In this document: piece by piece, positions 13,401 through 27,929 of the stretch | Numbering within the stretch: the first letter of the stretch is position 1 | Layout: the number at the start of each line of letters is the position of its first letter | Source of the DNA: Closterium sp. NIES-65 | Taxonomy: Eukaryota > Streptophyta > Zygnematophyceae > Desmidiales > Closteriaceae | Length of the DNA: 64,000 bases | Reading direction: 5' to 3' | NCBI GenBank assembly: GCA_948144175.1 | Contig: CANXME010000534.1 | Span: forward strand, 1 to 64,000 | Position numbers and translations under genes: made by a program | The notes under the pieces: generated by a model | Told to the model about the DNA's origin: nothing | Database searches by the model: none | Seen by the model: only the letters and a program-made list of their open reading frames with translations

Positions 13401-16400
13401 CTTGTGTCCGGACGCATGCTTGTGTCCGGACGCATGCTTGTGTCCGGACGCATGCTTGTGTCCGGACGCATGCTTGTGTCCGGACGCATGCTTGTGTCCG
13501 GACGCATGCTTGTGTCCGGACGCATGCTTGTGTCCGGACGCATGCTTGTGTCCGGACGCATGCTTGTGTCCGGACGCATGCTTGTGTCCGGACGCATGCT
13601 TGTGTCCGGACGCATGCTTGTGTCCGGACGCATGCTTGTGTCCGGACGCATGCTTGTGTCCGGACGCATGCTTGTGTCCGGACGCATGCTTGTGTCCGGA
13701 CGCATGCTTGTGTCCGGACGCATGCTTGTGTCCGGACGCATGCTTGTGTCCGGACGCATGCTTGTGTCCGGACGCATGCTTGTGTCCGGACGCATGCTTG
13801 TGTCCGGACGCATGCTTGTGTCCGGACGCATGCTTGTGTCCGGACGCATGCTTGTGTCCGGACGCATGCTTGTGTCCGGACGCATGCTTGTGTCCGGACG
13901 CATGCTTGTGTCCGGACGCATGCTTGTGTCCGGACGCATGCTTGTGTCCGGACGCATGCTTGTGTCCGGACGCATGCTTGTGTCCGGACGCATGCTTGTG
14001 TCCGGACGCATGCTTGTGTCCGGACGCATGCTTGTGTCCGGACGCATGCTTGTGTCCGGACGCATGCTTGTGTCCGGACGCATGCTTGTGTCCGGACGCA
14101 TGCTTGTGTCCGGACGCATGCTTGTGTCCGGACGCATGCTTGTGTCCGGACGCATGCTTGTGTCCGGACGCATGCTTGTGTCCGGACGCATGCTTGTGTC
14201 CGGACGCATGCTTGTGTCCGGACGCATGCTTGTGTCCGGACGCATGCTTGTGTCCGGACGCATGCTTGTGTCCGGACGCATGCTTGTGTCCGGACGCATG
14301 CTTGTGTCCGGACGCATGCTTGTGTCCGGACGCATGCTTGTGTCCGGACGCATGCTTGTGTCCGGACGCATGCTTGTGTCCGGACGCATGCTTGTGTCCG
14401 GACGCATGCTTGTGTCCGGACGCATGCTTGTGTCCGGACGCATGCTTGTGTCCGGACGCATGCTTGTGTCCGGACGCATGCTTGTGTCCGGACGCATGCT
14501 TGTGTCCGGACGCATGCTTGTGTCCGGACGCATGCTTGTGTCCGGACGCATGCTTGTGTCCGGACGCATGCTTGTGTCCGGACGCATGCTTGTGTCCGGA
14601 CGCATGCTTGTGTCCGGACGCATGCTTGTGTCCGGACGCATGCTTGTGTCCGGACGCATGCTTGTGTCCGGACGCATGCTTGTGTCCGGACGCATGCTTG
14701 TGTCCGGACGCATGCTTGTGTCCGGACGCATGCTTGTGTCCGGACGCATGCTTGTGTCCGGACGCATGCTTGTGTCCGGACGCATGCTTGTGTCCGGACG
14801 CATGCTTGTGTCCGGACGCATGCTTGTGTCCGGACGCATGCTTGTGTCCGGACGCATGCTTGTGTCCGGACGCATGCTTGTGTCCGGACGCATGCTTGTG
14901 TCCGGACGCATGCTTGTGTCCGGACGCATGCTTGTGTCCGGACGCATGCTTGTGTCCGGACGCATGCTTGTGTCCGGACGCATGCTTGTGTCCGGACGCA
15001 TGCTTGTGTCCGGACGCATGCTTGTGTCCGGACGCATGCTTGTGTCCGGACGCATGCTTGTGTCCGGACGCATGCTTGTGTCCGGACGCATGCTTGTGTC
15101 CGGACGCATGCTTGTGTCCGGACGCATGCTTGTGTCCGGACGCATGCTTGTGTCCGGACGCATGCTTGTGTCCGGACGCATGCTTGTGTCCGGACGCATG
15201 CTTGTGTCCGGACGCATGCTTGTGTCCGGACGCATGCTTGTGTCCGGACGCATGCTTGTGTCCGGACGCATGCTTGTGTCCGGACGCATGCTTGTGTCCG
15301 GACGCATGCTTGTGTCCGGACGCATGCTTGTGTCCGGACGCATGCTTGTGTCCGGACGCATGCTTGTGTCCGGACGCATGCTTGTGTCCGGACGCATGCT
15401 TGTGTCCGGACGCATGCTTGTGTCCGGACGCATGCTTGTGTCCGGACGCATGCTTGTGTCCGGACGCATGCTTGTGTCCGGACGCATGCTTGTGTCCGGA
15501 CGCATGCTTGTGTCCGGACGCATGCTTGTGTCCGGACGCATGCTTGTGTCCGGACGCATGCTTGTGTCCGGACGCATGCTTGTGTCCGGACGCATGCTTG
15601 TGTCCGGACGCATGCTTGTGTCCGGACGCATGCTTGTGTCCGGACGCATGCTTGTGTCCGGACGCATGCTTGTGTCCGGACGCATGCTTGTGTCCGGACG
15701 CATGCTTGTGTCCGGACGCATGCTTGTGTCCGGACGCATGCTTGTGTCCGGACGCATGCTTGTGTCCGGACGCATGCTTGTGTCCGGACGCATGCTTGTG
15801 TCCGGACGCATGCTTGTGTCCGGACGCATGCTTGTGTCCGGACGCATGCTTGTGTCCGGACGCATGCTTGTGTCCGGACGCATGCTTGTGTCCGGACGCA
15901 TGCTTGTGTCCGGACGCATGCTTGTGTCCGGACGCATGCTTGTGTCCGGACGCATGCTTGTGTCCGGACGCATGCTTGTGTCCGGACGCATGCTTGTGTC
16001 CGGACGCATGCTTGTGTCCGGACGCATGCTTGTGTCCGGACGCATGCTTGTGTCCGGACGCATGCTTGTGTCCGGACGCATGCTTGTGTCCGGACGCATG
16101 CTTGTGTCCGGACGCATGCTTGTGTCCGGACGCATGCTTGTGTCCGGACGCATGCTTGTGTCCGGACGCATGCTTGTGTCCGGACGCATGCTTGTGTCCG
16201 GACGCATGCTTGTGTCCGGACGCATGCTTGTGTCCGGACGCATGCTTGTGTCCGGACGCATGCTTGTGTCCGGACGCATGCTTGTGTCCGGACGCATGCT
16301 TGTGTCCGGACGCATGCTTGTGTCCGGACGCATGCTTGTGTCCGGACGCATGCTTGTGTCCGGACGCATGCTTGTGTCCGGACGCATGCTTGTGTCCGGA

Positions 16401-19400
16401 CGCATGCTTGTGTCCGGACGCATGCTTGTGTCCGGACGCATGCTTGTGTCCGGACGCATGCTTGTGTCCGGACGCATGCTTGTGTCCGGACGCATGCTTG
16501 TGTCCGGACGCATGCTTGTGTCCGGACGCATGCTTGTGTCCGGACGCATGCTTGTGTCCGGACGCATGCTTGTGTCCGGACGCATGCTTGTGTCCGGACG
16601 CATGCTTGTGTCCGGACGCATGCTTGTGTCCGGACGCATGCTTGTGTCCGGACGCATGCTTGTGTCCGGACGCATGCTTGTGTCCGGACGCATGCTTGTG
16701 TCCGGACGCATGCTTGTGTCCGGACGCATGCTTGTGTCCGGACGCATGCTTGTGTCCGGACGCATGCTTGTGTCCGGACGCATGCTTGTGTCCGGACGCA
16801 TGCTTGTGTCCGGACGCATGCTTGTGTCCGGACGCATGCTTGTGTCCGGACGCATGCTTGTGTCCGGACGCATGCTTGTGTCCGGACGCATGCTTGTGTC
16901 CGGACGCATGCTTGTGTCCGGACGCATGCTTGTGTCCGGACGCATGCTTGTGTCCGGACGCATGCTTGTGTCCGGACGCATGCTTGTGTCCGGACGCATG
17001 CTTGTGTCCGGACGCATGCTTGTGTCCGGACGCATGCTTGTGTCCGGACGCATGCTTGTGTCCGGACGCATGCTTGTGTCCGGACGCATGCTTGTGTCCG
17101 GACGCATGCTTGTGTCCGGACGCATGCTTGTGTCCGGACGCATGCTTGTGTCCGGACGCATGCTTGTGTCCGGACGCATGCTTGTGTCCGGACGCATGCT
17201 TGTGTCCGGACGCATGCTTGTGTCCGGACGCATGCTTGTGTCCGGACGCATGCTTGTGTCCGGACGCATGCTTGTGTCCGGACGCATGCTTGTGTCCGGA
17301 CGCATGCTTGTGTCCGGACGCATGCTTGTGTCCGGACGCATGCTTGTGTCCGGACGCATGCTTGTGTCCGGACGCATGCTTGTGTCCGGACGCATGCTTG
17401 TGTCCGGACGCATGCTTGTGTCCGGACGCATGCTTGTGTCCGGACGCATGCTTGTGTCCGGACGCATGCTTGTGTCCGGACGCATGCTTGTGTCCGGACG
17501 CATGCTTGTGTCCGGACGCATGCTTGTGTCCGGACGCATGCTTGTGTCCGGACGCATGCTTGTGTCCGGACGCATGCTTGTGTCCGGACGCATGCTTGTG
17601 TCCGGACGCATGCTTGTGTCCGGACGCATGCTTGTGTCCGGACGCATGCTTGTGTCCGGACGCATGCTTGTGTCCGGACGCATGCTTGTGTCCGGACGCA
17701 TGCTTGTGTCCGGACGCATGCTTGTGTCCGGACGCATGCTTGTGTCCGGACGCATGCTTGTGTCCGGACGCATGCTTGTGTCCGGACGCATGCTTGTGTC
17801 CGGACGCATGCTTGTGTCCGGACGCATGCTTGTGTCCGGACGCATGCTTGTGTCCGGACGCATGCTTGTGTCCGGACGCATGCTTGTGTCCGGACGCATG
17901 CTTGTGTCCGGACGCATGCTTGTGTCCGGACGCATGCTTGTGTCCGGACGCATGCTTGTGTCCGGACGCATGCTTGTGTCCGGACGCATGCTTGTGTCCG
18001 GACGCATGCTTGTGTCCGGACGCATGCTTGTGTCCGGACGCATGCTTGTGTCCGGACGCATGCTTGTGTCCGGACGCATGCTTGTGTCCGGACGCATGCT
18101 TGTGTCCGGACGCATGCTTGTGTCCGGACGCATGCTTGTGTCCGGACGCATGCTTGTGTCCGGACGCATGCTTGTGTCCGGACGCATGCTTGTGTCCGGA
18201 CGCATGCTTGTGTCCGGACGCATGCTTGTGTCCGGACGCATGCTTGTGTCCGGACGCATGCTTGTGTCCGGACGCATGCTTGTGTCCGGACGCATGCTTG
18301 TGTCCGGACGCATGCTTGTGTCCGGACGCATGCTTGTGTCCGGACGCATGCTTGTGTCCGGACGCATGCTTGTGTCCGGACGCATGCTTGTGTCCGGACG
18401 CATGCTTGTGTCCGGACGCATGCTTGTGTCCGGACGCATGCTTGTGTCCGGACGCATGCTTGTGTCCGGACGCATGCTTGTGTCCGGACGCATGCTTGTG
18501 TCCGGACGCATGCTTGTGTCCGGACGCATGCTTGTGTCCGGACGCATGCTTGTGTCCGGACGCATGCTTGTGTCCGGACGCATGCTTGTGTCCGGACGCA
18601 TGCTTGTGTCCGGACGCATGCTTGTGTCCGGACGCATGCTTGTGTCCGGACGCATGCTTGTGTCCGGACGCATGCTTGTGTCCGGACGCATGCTTGTGTC
18701 CGGACGCATGCTTGTGTCCGGACGCATGCTTGTGTCCGGACGCATGCTTGTGTCCGGACGCATGCTTGTGTCCGGACGCATGCTTGTGTCCGGACGCATG
18801 CTTGTGTCCGGACGCATGCTTGTGTCCGGACGCATGCTTGTGTCCGGACGCATGCTTGTGTCCGGACGCATGCTTGTGTCCGGACGCATGCTTGTGTCCG
18901 GACGCATGCTTGTGTCCGGACGCATGCTTGTGTCCGGACGCATGCTTGTGTCCGGACGCATGCTTGTGTCCGGACGCATGCTTGTGTCCGGACGCATGCT
19001 TGTGTCCGGACGCATGCTTGTGTCCGGACGCATGCTTGTGTCCGGACGCATGCTTGTGTCCGGACGCATGCTTGTGTCCGGACGCATGCTTGTGTCCGGA
19101 CGCATGCTTGTGTCCGGACGCATGCTTGTGTCCGGACGCATGCTTGTGTCCGGACGCATGCTTGTGTCCGGACGCATGCTTGTGTCCGGACGCATGCTTG
19201 TGTCCGGACGCATGCTTGTGTCCGGACGCATGCTTGTGTCCGGACGCATGCTTGTGTCCGGACGCATGCTTGTGTCCGGACGCATGCTTGTGTCCGGACG
19301 CATGCTTGTGTCCGGACGCATGCTTGTGTCCGGACGCATGCTTGTGTCCGGACGCATGCTTGTGTCCGGACGCATGCTTGTGTCCGGACGCATGCTTGTG

Positions 19401-20133
19401 TCCGGACGCATGCTTGTGTCCGGACGCATGCTTGTGTCCGGACGCATGCTTGTGTCCGGACGCATGCTTGTGTCCGGACGCATGCTTGTGTCCGGACGCA
19501 TGCTTGTGTCCGGACGCATGCTTGTGTCCGGACGCATGCTTGTGTCCGGACGCATGCTTGTGTCCGGACGCATGCTTGTGTCCGGACGCATGCTTGTGTC
19601 CGGACGCATGCTTGTGTCCGGACGCATGCTTGTGTCCGGACGCATGCTTGTGTCCGGACGCATGCTTGTGTCCGGACGCATGCTTGTGTCCGGACGCATG
19701 CTTGTGTCCGGACGCATGCTTGTGTCCGGACGCATGCTTGTGTCCGGACGCATGCTTGTGTCCGGACGCATGCTTGTGTCCGGACGCATGCTTGTGTCCG
19801 GACGCATGCTTGTGTCCGGACGCATGCTTGTGTCCGGACGCATGCTTGTGTCCGGACGCATGCTTGTGTCCGGACGCATGCTTGTGTCCGGACGCATGCT
19901 TGTGTCCGGACGCATGCTTGTGTCCGGACGCATGCTTGTGTCCGGACGCATGCTTGTGTCCGGACGCATGCTTGTGTCCGGACGCATGCTTGTGTCCGGA
20001 CGCATGCTTGTGTCCGGACGCATGCTTGTGTCCGGACGCATGCTTGTGTCCGGACGCATGCTTGTGTCCGGACGCATGCTTGTGTCCGGACGCATGCTTG
20101 TGTCCGGACGCATGCTTGTGTCCGGACGCATGC

Positions 20134-20143
20134 TTGTGTTGTG
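20134..20143 (+). repeat. 5-bp duplication (TTGTG) in a unit, second copy
   Basis: The same TTGTG doubling as at 10428-10437, but isolated in an otherwise perfect array. It is the only deviation I see between 10461 and the inversion at 41933. It lies 9,706 bp from the first copy, which equals 539 units plus 5 minus 1, so the repeat register is otherwise unbroken between them. Confidence 0.92.
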
Positions 20144-23100
20144 TCCGGACGCATGCTTGTGTCCGGACGCATGCTTGTGTCCGGACGCATGCTTGTGTCC
20201 GGACGCATGCTTGTGTCCGGACGCATGCTTGTGTCCGGACGCATGCTTGTGTCCGGACGCATGCTTGTGTCCGGACGCATGCTTGTGTCCGGACGCATGC
20301 TTGTGTCCGGACGCATGCTTGTGTCCGGACGCATGCTTGTGTCCGGACGCATGCTTGTGTCCGGACGCATGCTTGTGTCCGGACGCATGCTTGTGTCCGG
20401 ACGCATGCTTGTGTCCGGACGCATGCTTGTGTCCGGACGCATGCTTGTGTCCGGACGCATGCTTGTGTCCGGACGCATGCTTGTGTCCGGACGCATGCTT
20501 GTGTCCGGACGCATGCTTGTGTCCGGACGCATGCTTGTGTCCGGACGCATGCTTGTGTCCGGACGCATGCTTGTGTCCGGACGCATGCTTGTGTCCGGAC
20601 GCATGCTTGTGTCCGGACGCATGCTTGTGTCCGGACGCATGCTTGTGTCCGGACGCATGCTTGTGTCCGGACGCATGCTTGTGTCCGGACGCATGCTTGT
20701 GTCCGGACGCATGCTTGTGTCCGGACGCATGCTTGTGTCCGGACGCATGCTTGTGTCCGGACGCATGCTTGTGTCCGGACGCATGCTTGTGTCCGGACGC
20801 ATGCTTGTGTCCGGACGCATGCTTGTGTCCGGACGCATGCTTGTGTCCGGACGCATGCTTGTGTCCGGACGCATGCTTGTGTCCGGACGCATGCTTGTGT
20901 CCGGACGCATGCTTGTGTCCGGACGCATGCTTGTGTCCGGACGCATGCTTGTGTCCGGACGCATGCTTGTGTCCGGACGCATGCTTGTGTCCGGACGCAT
21001 GCTTGTGTCCGGACGCATGCTTGTGTCCGGACGCATGCTTGTGTCCGGACGCATGCTTGTGTCCGGACGCATGCTTGTGTCCGGACGCATGCTTGTGTCC
21101 GGACGCATGCTTGTGTCCGGACGCATGCTTGTGTCCGGACGCATGCTTGTGTCCGGACGCATGCTTGTGTCCGGACGCATGCTTGTGTCCGGACGCATGC
21201 TTGTGTCCGGACGCATGCTTGTGTCCGGACGCATGCTTGTGTCCGGACGCATGCTTGTGTCCGGACGCATGCTTGTGTCCGGACGCATGCTTGTGTCCGG
21301 ACGCATGCTTGTGTCCGGACGCATGCTTGTGTCCGGACGCATGCTTGTGTCCGGACGCATGCTTGTGTCCGGACGCATGCTTGTGTCCGGACGCATGCTT
21401 GTGTCCGGACGCATGCTTGTGTCCGGACGCATGCTTGTGTCCGGACGCATGCTTGTGTCCGGACGCATGCTTGTGTCCGGACGCATGCTTGTGTCCGGAC
21501 GCATGCTTGTGTCCGGACGCATGCTTGTGTCCGGACGCATGCTTGTGTCCGGACGCATGCTTGTGTCCGGACGCATGCTTGTGTCCGGACGCATGCTTGT
21601 GTCCGGACGCATGCTTGTGTCCGGACGCATGCTTGTGTCCGGACGCATGCTTGTGTCCGGACGCATGCTTGTGTCCGGACGCATGCTTGTGTCCGGACGC
21701 ATGCTTGTGTCCGGACGCATGCTTGTGTCCGGACGCATGCTTGTGTCCGGACGCATGCTTGTGTCCGGACGCATGCTTGTGTCCGGACGCATGCTTGTGT
21801 CCGGACGCATGCTTGTGTCCGGACGCATGCTTGTGTCCGGACGCATGCTTGTGTCCGGACGCATGCTTGTGTCCGGACGCATGCTTGTGTCCGGACGCAT
21901 GCTTGTGTCCGGACGCATGCTTGTGTCCGGACGCATGCTTGTGTCCGGACGCATGCTTGTGTCCGGACGCATGCTTGTGTCCGGACGCATGCTTGTGTCC
22001 GGACGCATGCTTGTGTCCGGACGCATGCTTGTGTCCGGACGCATGCTTGTGTCCGGACGCATGCTTGTGTCCGGACGCATGCTTGTGTCCGGACGCATGC
22101 TTGTGTCCGGACGCATGCTTGTGTCCGGACGCATGCTTGTGTCCGGACGCATGCTTGTGTCCGGACGCATGCTTGTGTCCGGACGCATGCTTGTGTCCGG
22201 ACGCATGCTTGTGTCCGGACGCATGCTTGTGTCCGGACGCATGCTTGTGTCCGGACGCATGCTTGTGTCCGGACGCATGCTTGTGTCCGGACGCATGCTT
22301 GTGTCCGGACGCATGCTTGTGTCCGGACGCATGCTTGTGTCCGGACGCATGCTTGTGTCCGGACGCATGCTTGTGTCCGGACGCATGCTTGTGTCCGGAC
22401 GCATGCTTGTGTCCGGACGCATGCTTGTGTCCGGACGCATGCTTGTGTCCGGACGCATGCTTGTGTCCGGACGCATGCTTGTGTCCGGACGCATGCTTGT
22501 GTCCGGACGCATGCTTGTGTCCGGACGCATGCTTGTGTCCGGACGCATGCTTGTGTCCGGACGCATGCTTGTGTCCGGACGCATGCTTGTGTCCGGACGC
22601 ATGCTTGTGTCCGGACGCATGCTTGTGTCCGGACGCATGCTTGTGTCCGGACGCATGCTTGTGTCCGGACGCATGCTTGTGTCCGGACGCATGCTTGTGT
22701 CCGGACGCATGCTTGTGTCCGGACGCATGCTTGTGTCCGGACGCATGCTTGTGTCCGGACGCATGCTTGTGTCCGGACGCATGCTTGTGTCCGGACGCAT
22801 GCTTGTGTCCGGACGCATGCTTGTGTCCGGACGCATGCTTGTGTCCGGACGCATGCTTGTGTCCGGACGCATGCTTGTGTCCGGACGCATGCTTGTGTCC
22901 GGACGCATGCTTGTGTCCGGACGCATGCTTGTGTCCGGACGCATGCTTGTGTCCGGACGCATGCTTGTGTCCGGACGCATGCTTGTGTCCGGACGCATGC
23001 TTGTGTCCGGACGCATGCTTGTGTCCGGACGCATGCTTGTGTCCGGACGCATGCTTGTGTCCGGACGCATGCTTGTGTCCGGACGCATGCTTGTGTCCGG

Positions 23101-26100
23101 ACGCATGCTTGTGTCCGGACGCATGCTTGTGTCCGGACGCATGCTTGTGTCCGGACGCATGCTTGTGTCCGGACGCATGCTTGTGTCCGGACGCATGCTT
23201 GTGTCCGGACGCATGCTTGTGTCCGGACGCATGCTTGTGTCCGGACGCATGCTTGTGTCCGGACGCATGCTTGTGTCCGGACGCATGCTTGTGTCCGGAC
23301 GCATGCTTGTGTCCGGACGCATGCTTGTGTCCGGACGCATGCTTGTGTCCGGACGCATGCTTGTGTCCGGACGCATGCTTGTGTCCGGACGCATGCTTGT
23401 GTCCGGACGCATGCTTGTGTCCGGACGCATGCTTGTGTCCGGACGCATGCTTGTGTCCGGACGCATGCTTGTGTCCGGACGCATGCTTGTGTCCGGACGC
23501 ATGCTTGTGTCCGGACGCATGCTTGTGTCCGGACGCATGCTTGTGTCCGGACGCATGCTTGTGTCCGGACGCATGCTTGTGTCCGGACGCATGCTTGTGT
23601 CCGGACGCATGCTTGTGTCCGGACGCATGCTTGTGTCCGGACGCATGCTTGTGTCCGGACGCATGCTTGTGTCCGGACGCATGCTTGTGTCCGGACGCAT
23701 GCTTGTGTCCGGACGCATGCTTGTGTCCGGACGCATGCTTGTGTCCGGACGCATGCTTGTGTCCGGACGCATGCTTGTGTCCGGACGCATGCTTGTGTCC
23801 GGACGCATGCTTGTGTCCGGACGCATGCTTGTGTCCGGACGCATGCTTGTGTCCGGACGCATGCTTGTGTCCGGACGCATGCTTGTGTCCGGACGCATGC
23901 TTGTGTCCGGACGCATGCTTGTGTCCGGACGCATGCTTGTGTCCGGACGCATGCTTGTGTCCGGACGCATGCTTGTGTCCGGACGCATGCTTGTGTCCGG
24001 ACGCATGCTTGTGTCCGGACGCATGCTTGTGTCCGGACGCATGCTTGTGTCCGGACGCATGCTTGTGTCCGGACGCATGCTTGTGTCCGGACGCATGCTT
24101 GTGTCCGGACGCATGCTTGTGTCCGGACGCATGCTTGTGTCCGGACGCATGCTTGTGTCCGGACGCATGCTTGTGTCCGGACGCATGCTTGTGTCCGGAC
24201 GCATGCTTGTGTCCGGACGCATGCTTGTGTCCGGACGCATGCTTGTGTCCGGACGCATGCTTGTGTCCGGACGCATGCTTGTGTCCGGACGCATGCTTGT
24301 GTCCGGACGCATGCTTGTGTCCGGACGCATGCTTGTGTCCGGACGCATGCTTGTGTCCGGACGCATGCTTGTGTCCGGACGCATGCTTGTGTCCGGACGC
24401 ATGCTTGTGTCCGGACGCATGCTTGTGTCCGGACGCATGCTTGTGTCCGGACGCATGCTTGTGTCCGGACGCATGCTTGTGTCCGGACGCATGCTTGTGT
24501 CCGGACGCATGCTTGTGTCCGGACGCATGCTTGTGTCCGGACGCATGCTTGTGTCCGGACGCATGCTTGTGTCCGGACGCATGCTTGTGTCCGGACGCAT
24601 GCTTGTGTCCGGACGCATGCTTGTGTCCGGACGCATGCTTGTGTCCGGACGCATGCTTGTGTCCGGACGCATGCTTGTGTCCGGACGCATGCTTGTGTCC
24701 GGACGCATGCTTGTGTCCGGACGCATGCTTGTGTCCGGACGCATGCTTGTGTCCGGACGCATGCTTGTGTCCGGACGCATGCTTGTGTCCGGACGCATGC
24801 TTGTGTCCGGACGCATGCTTGTGTCCGGACGCATGCTTGTGTCCGGACGCATGCTTGTGTCCGGACGCATGCTTGTGTCCGGACGCATGCTTGTGTCCGG
24901 ACGCATGCTTGTGTCCGGACGCATGCTTGTGTCCGGACGCATGCTTGTGTCCGGACGCATGCTTGTGTCCGGACGCATGCTTGTGTCCGGACGCATGCTT
25001 GTGTCCGGACGCATGCTTGTGTCCGGACGCATGCTTGTGTCCGGACGCATGCTTGTGTCCGGACGCATGCTTGTGTCCGGACGCATGCTTGTGTCCGGAC
25101 GCATGCTTGTGTCCGGACGCATGCTTGTGTCCGGACGCATGCTTGTGTCCGGACGCATGCTTGTGTCCGGACGCATGCTTGTGTCCGGACGCATGCTTGT
25201 GTCCGGACGCATGCTTGTGTCCGGACGCATGCTTGTGTCCGGACGCATGCTTGTGTCCGGACGCATGCTTGTGTCCGGACGCATGCTTGTGTCCGGACGC
25301 ATGCTTGTGTCCGGACGCATGCTTGTGTCCGGACGCATGCTTGTGTCCGGACGCATGCTTGTGTCCGGACGCATGCTTGTGTCCGGACGCATGCTTGTGT
25401 CCGGACGCATGCTTGTGTCCGGACGCATGCTTGTGTCCGGACGCATGCTTGTGTCCGGACGCATGCTTGTGTCCGGACGCATGCTTGTGTCCGGACGCAT
25501 GCTTGTGTCCGGACGCATGCTTGTGTCCGGACGCATGCTTGTGTCCGGACGCATGCTTGTGTCCGGACGCATGCTTGTGTCCGGACGCATGCTTGTGTCC
25601 GGACGCATGCTTGTGTCCGGACGCATGCTTGTGTCCGGACGCATGCTTGTGTCCGGACGCATGCTTGTGTCCGGACGCATGCTTGTGTCCGGACGCATGC
25701 TTGTGTCCGGACGCATGCTTGTGTCCGGACGCATGCTTGTGTCCGGACGCATGCTTGTGTCCGGACGCATGCTTGTGTCCGGACGCATGCTTGTGTCCGG
25801 ACGCATGCTTGTGTCCGGACGCATGCTTGTGTCCGGACGCATGCTTGTGTCCGGACGCATGCTTGTGTCCGGACGCATGCTTGTGTCCGGACGCATGCTT
25901 GTGTCCGGACGCATGCTTGTGTCCGGACGCATGCTTGTGTCCGGACGCATGCTTGTGTCCGGACGCATGCTTGTGTCCGGACGCATGCTTGTGTCCGGAC
26001 GCATGCTTGTGTCCGGACGCATGCTTGTGTCCGGACGCATGCTTGTGTCCGGACGCATGCTTGTGTCCGGACGCATGCTTGTGTCCGGACGCATGCTTGT

Positions 26101-27929
26101 GTCCGGACGCATGCTTGTGTCCGGACGCATGCTTGTGTCCGGACGCATGCTTGTGTCCGGACGCATGCTTGTGTCCGGACGCATGCTTGTGTCCGGACGC
26201 ATGCTTGTGTCCGGACGCATGCTTGTGTCCGGACGCATGCTTGTGTCCGGACGCATGCTTGTGTCCGGACGCATGCTTGTGTCCGGACGCATGCTTGTGT
26301 CCGGACGCATGCTTGTGTCCGGACGCATGCTTGTGTCCGGACGCATGCTTGTGTCCGGACGCATGCTTGTGTCCGGACGCATGCTTGTGTCCGGACGCAT
26401 GCTTGTGTCCGGACGCATGCTTGTGTCCGGACGCATGCTTGTGTCCGGACGCATGCTTGTGTCCGGACGCATGCTTGTGTCCGGACGCATGCTTGTGTCC
26501 GGACGCATGCTTGTGTCCGGACGCATGCTTGTGTCCGGACGCATGCTTGTGTCCGGACGCATGCTTGTGTCCGGACGCATGCTTGTGTCCGGACGCATGC
26601 TTGTGTCCGGACGCATGCTTGTGTCCGGACGCATGCTTGTGTCCGGACGCATGCTTGTGTCCGGACGCATGCTTGTGTCCGGACGCATGCTTGTGTCCGG
26701 ACGCATGCTTGTGTCCGGACGCATGCTTGTGTCCGGACGCATGCTTGTGTCCGGACGCATGCTTGTGTCCGGACGCATGCTTGTGTCCGGACGCATGCTT
26801 GTGTCCGGACGCATGCTTGTGTCCGGACGCATGCTTGTGTCCGGACGCATGCTTGTGTCCGGACGCATGCTTGTGTCCGGACGCATGCTTGTGTCCGGAC
26901 GCATGCTTGTGTCCGGACGCATGCTTGTGTCCGGACGCATGCTTGTGTCCGGACGCATGCTTGTGTCCGGACGCATGCTTGTGTCCGGACGCATGCTTGT
27001 GTCCGGACGCATGCTTGTGTCCGGACGCATGCTTGTGTCCGGACGCATGCTTGTGTCCGGACGCATGCTTGTGTCCGGACGCATGCTTGTGTCCGGACGC
27101 ATGCTTGTGTCCGGACGCATGCTTGTGTCCGGACGCATGCTTGTGTCCGGACGCATGCTTGTGTCCGGACGCATGCTTGTGTCCGGACGCATGCTTGTGT
27201 CCGGACGCATGCTTGTGTCCGGACGCATGCTTGTGTCCGGACGCATGCTTGTGTCCGGACGCATGCTTGTGTCCGGACGCATGCTTGTGTCCGGACGCAT
27301 GCTTGTGTCCGGACGCATGCTTGTGTCCGGACGCATGCTTGTGTCCGGACGCATGCTTGTGTCCGGACGCATGCTTGTGTCCGGACGCATGCTTGTGTCC
27401 GGACGCATGCTTGTGTCCGGACGCATGCTTGTGTCCGGACGCATGCTTGTGTCCGGACGCATGCTTGTGTCCGGACGCATGCTTGTGTCCGGACGCATGC
27501 TTGTGTCCGGACGCATGCTTGTGTCCGGACGCATGCTTGTGTCCGGACGCATGCTTGTGTCCGGACGCATGCTTGTGTCCGGACGCATGCTTGTGTCCGG
27601 ACGCATGCTTGTGTCCGGACGCATGCTTGTGTCCGGACGCATGCTTGTGTCCGGACGCATGCTTGTGTCCGGACGCATGCTTGTGTCCGGACGCATGCTT
27701 GTGTCCGGACGCATGCTTGTGTCCGGACGCATGCTTGTGTCCGGACGCATGCTTGTGTCCGGACGCATGCTTGTGTCCGGACGCATGCTTGTGTCCGGAC
27801 GCATGCTTGTGTCCGGACGCATGCTTGTGTCCGGACGCATGCTTGTGTCCGGACGCATGCTTGTGTCCGGACGCATGCTTGTGTCCGGACGCATGCTTGT
27901 GTCCGGACGCATGCTTGTGTCCGGACGCA

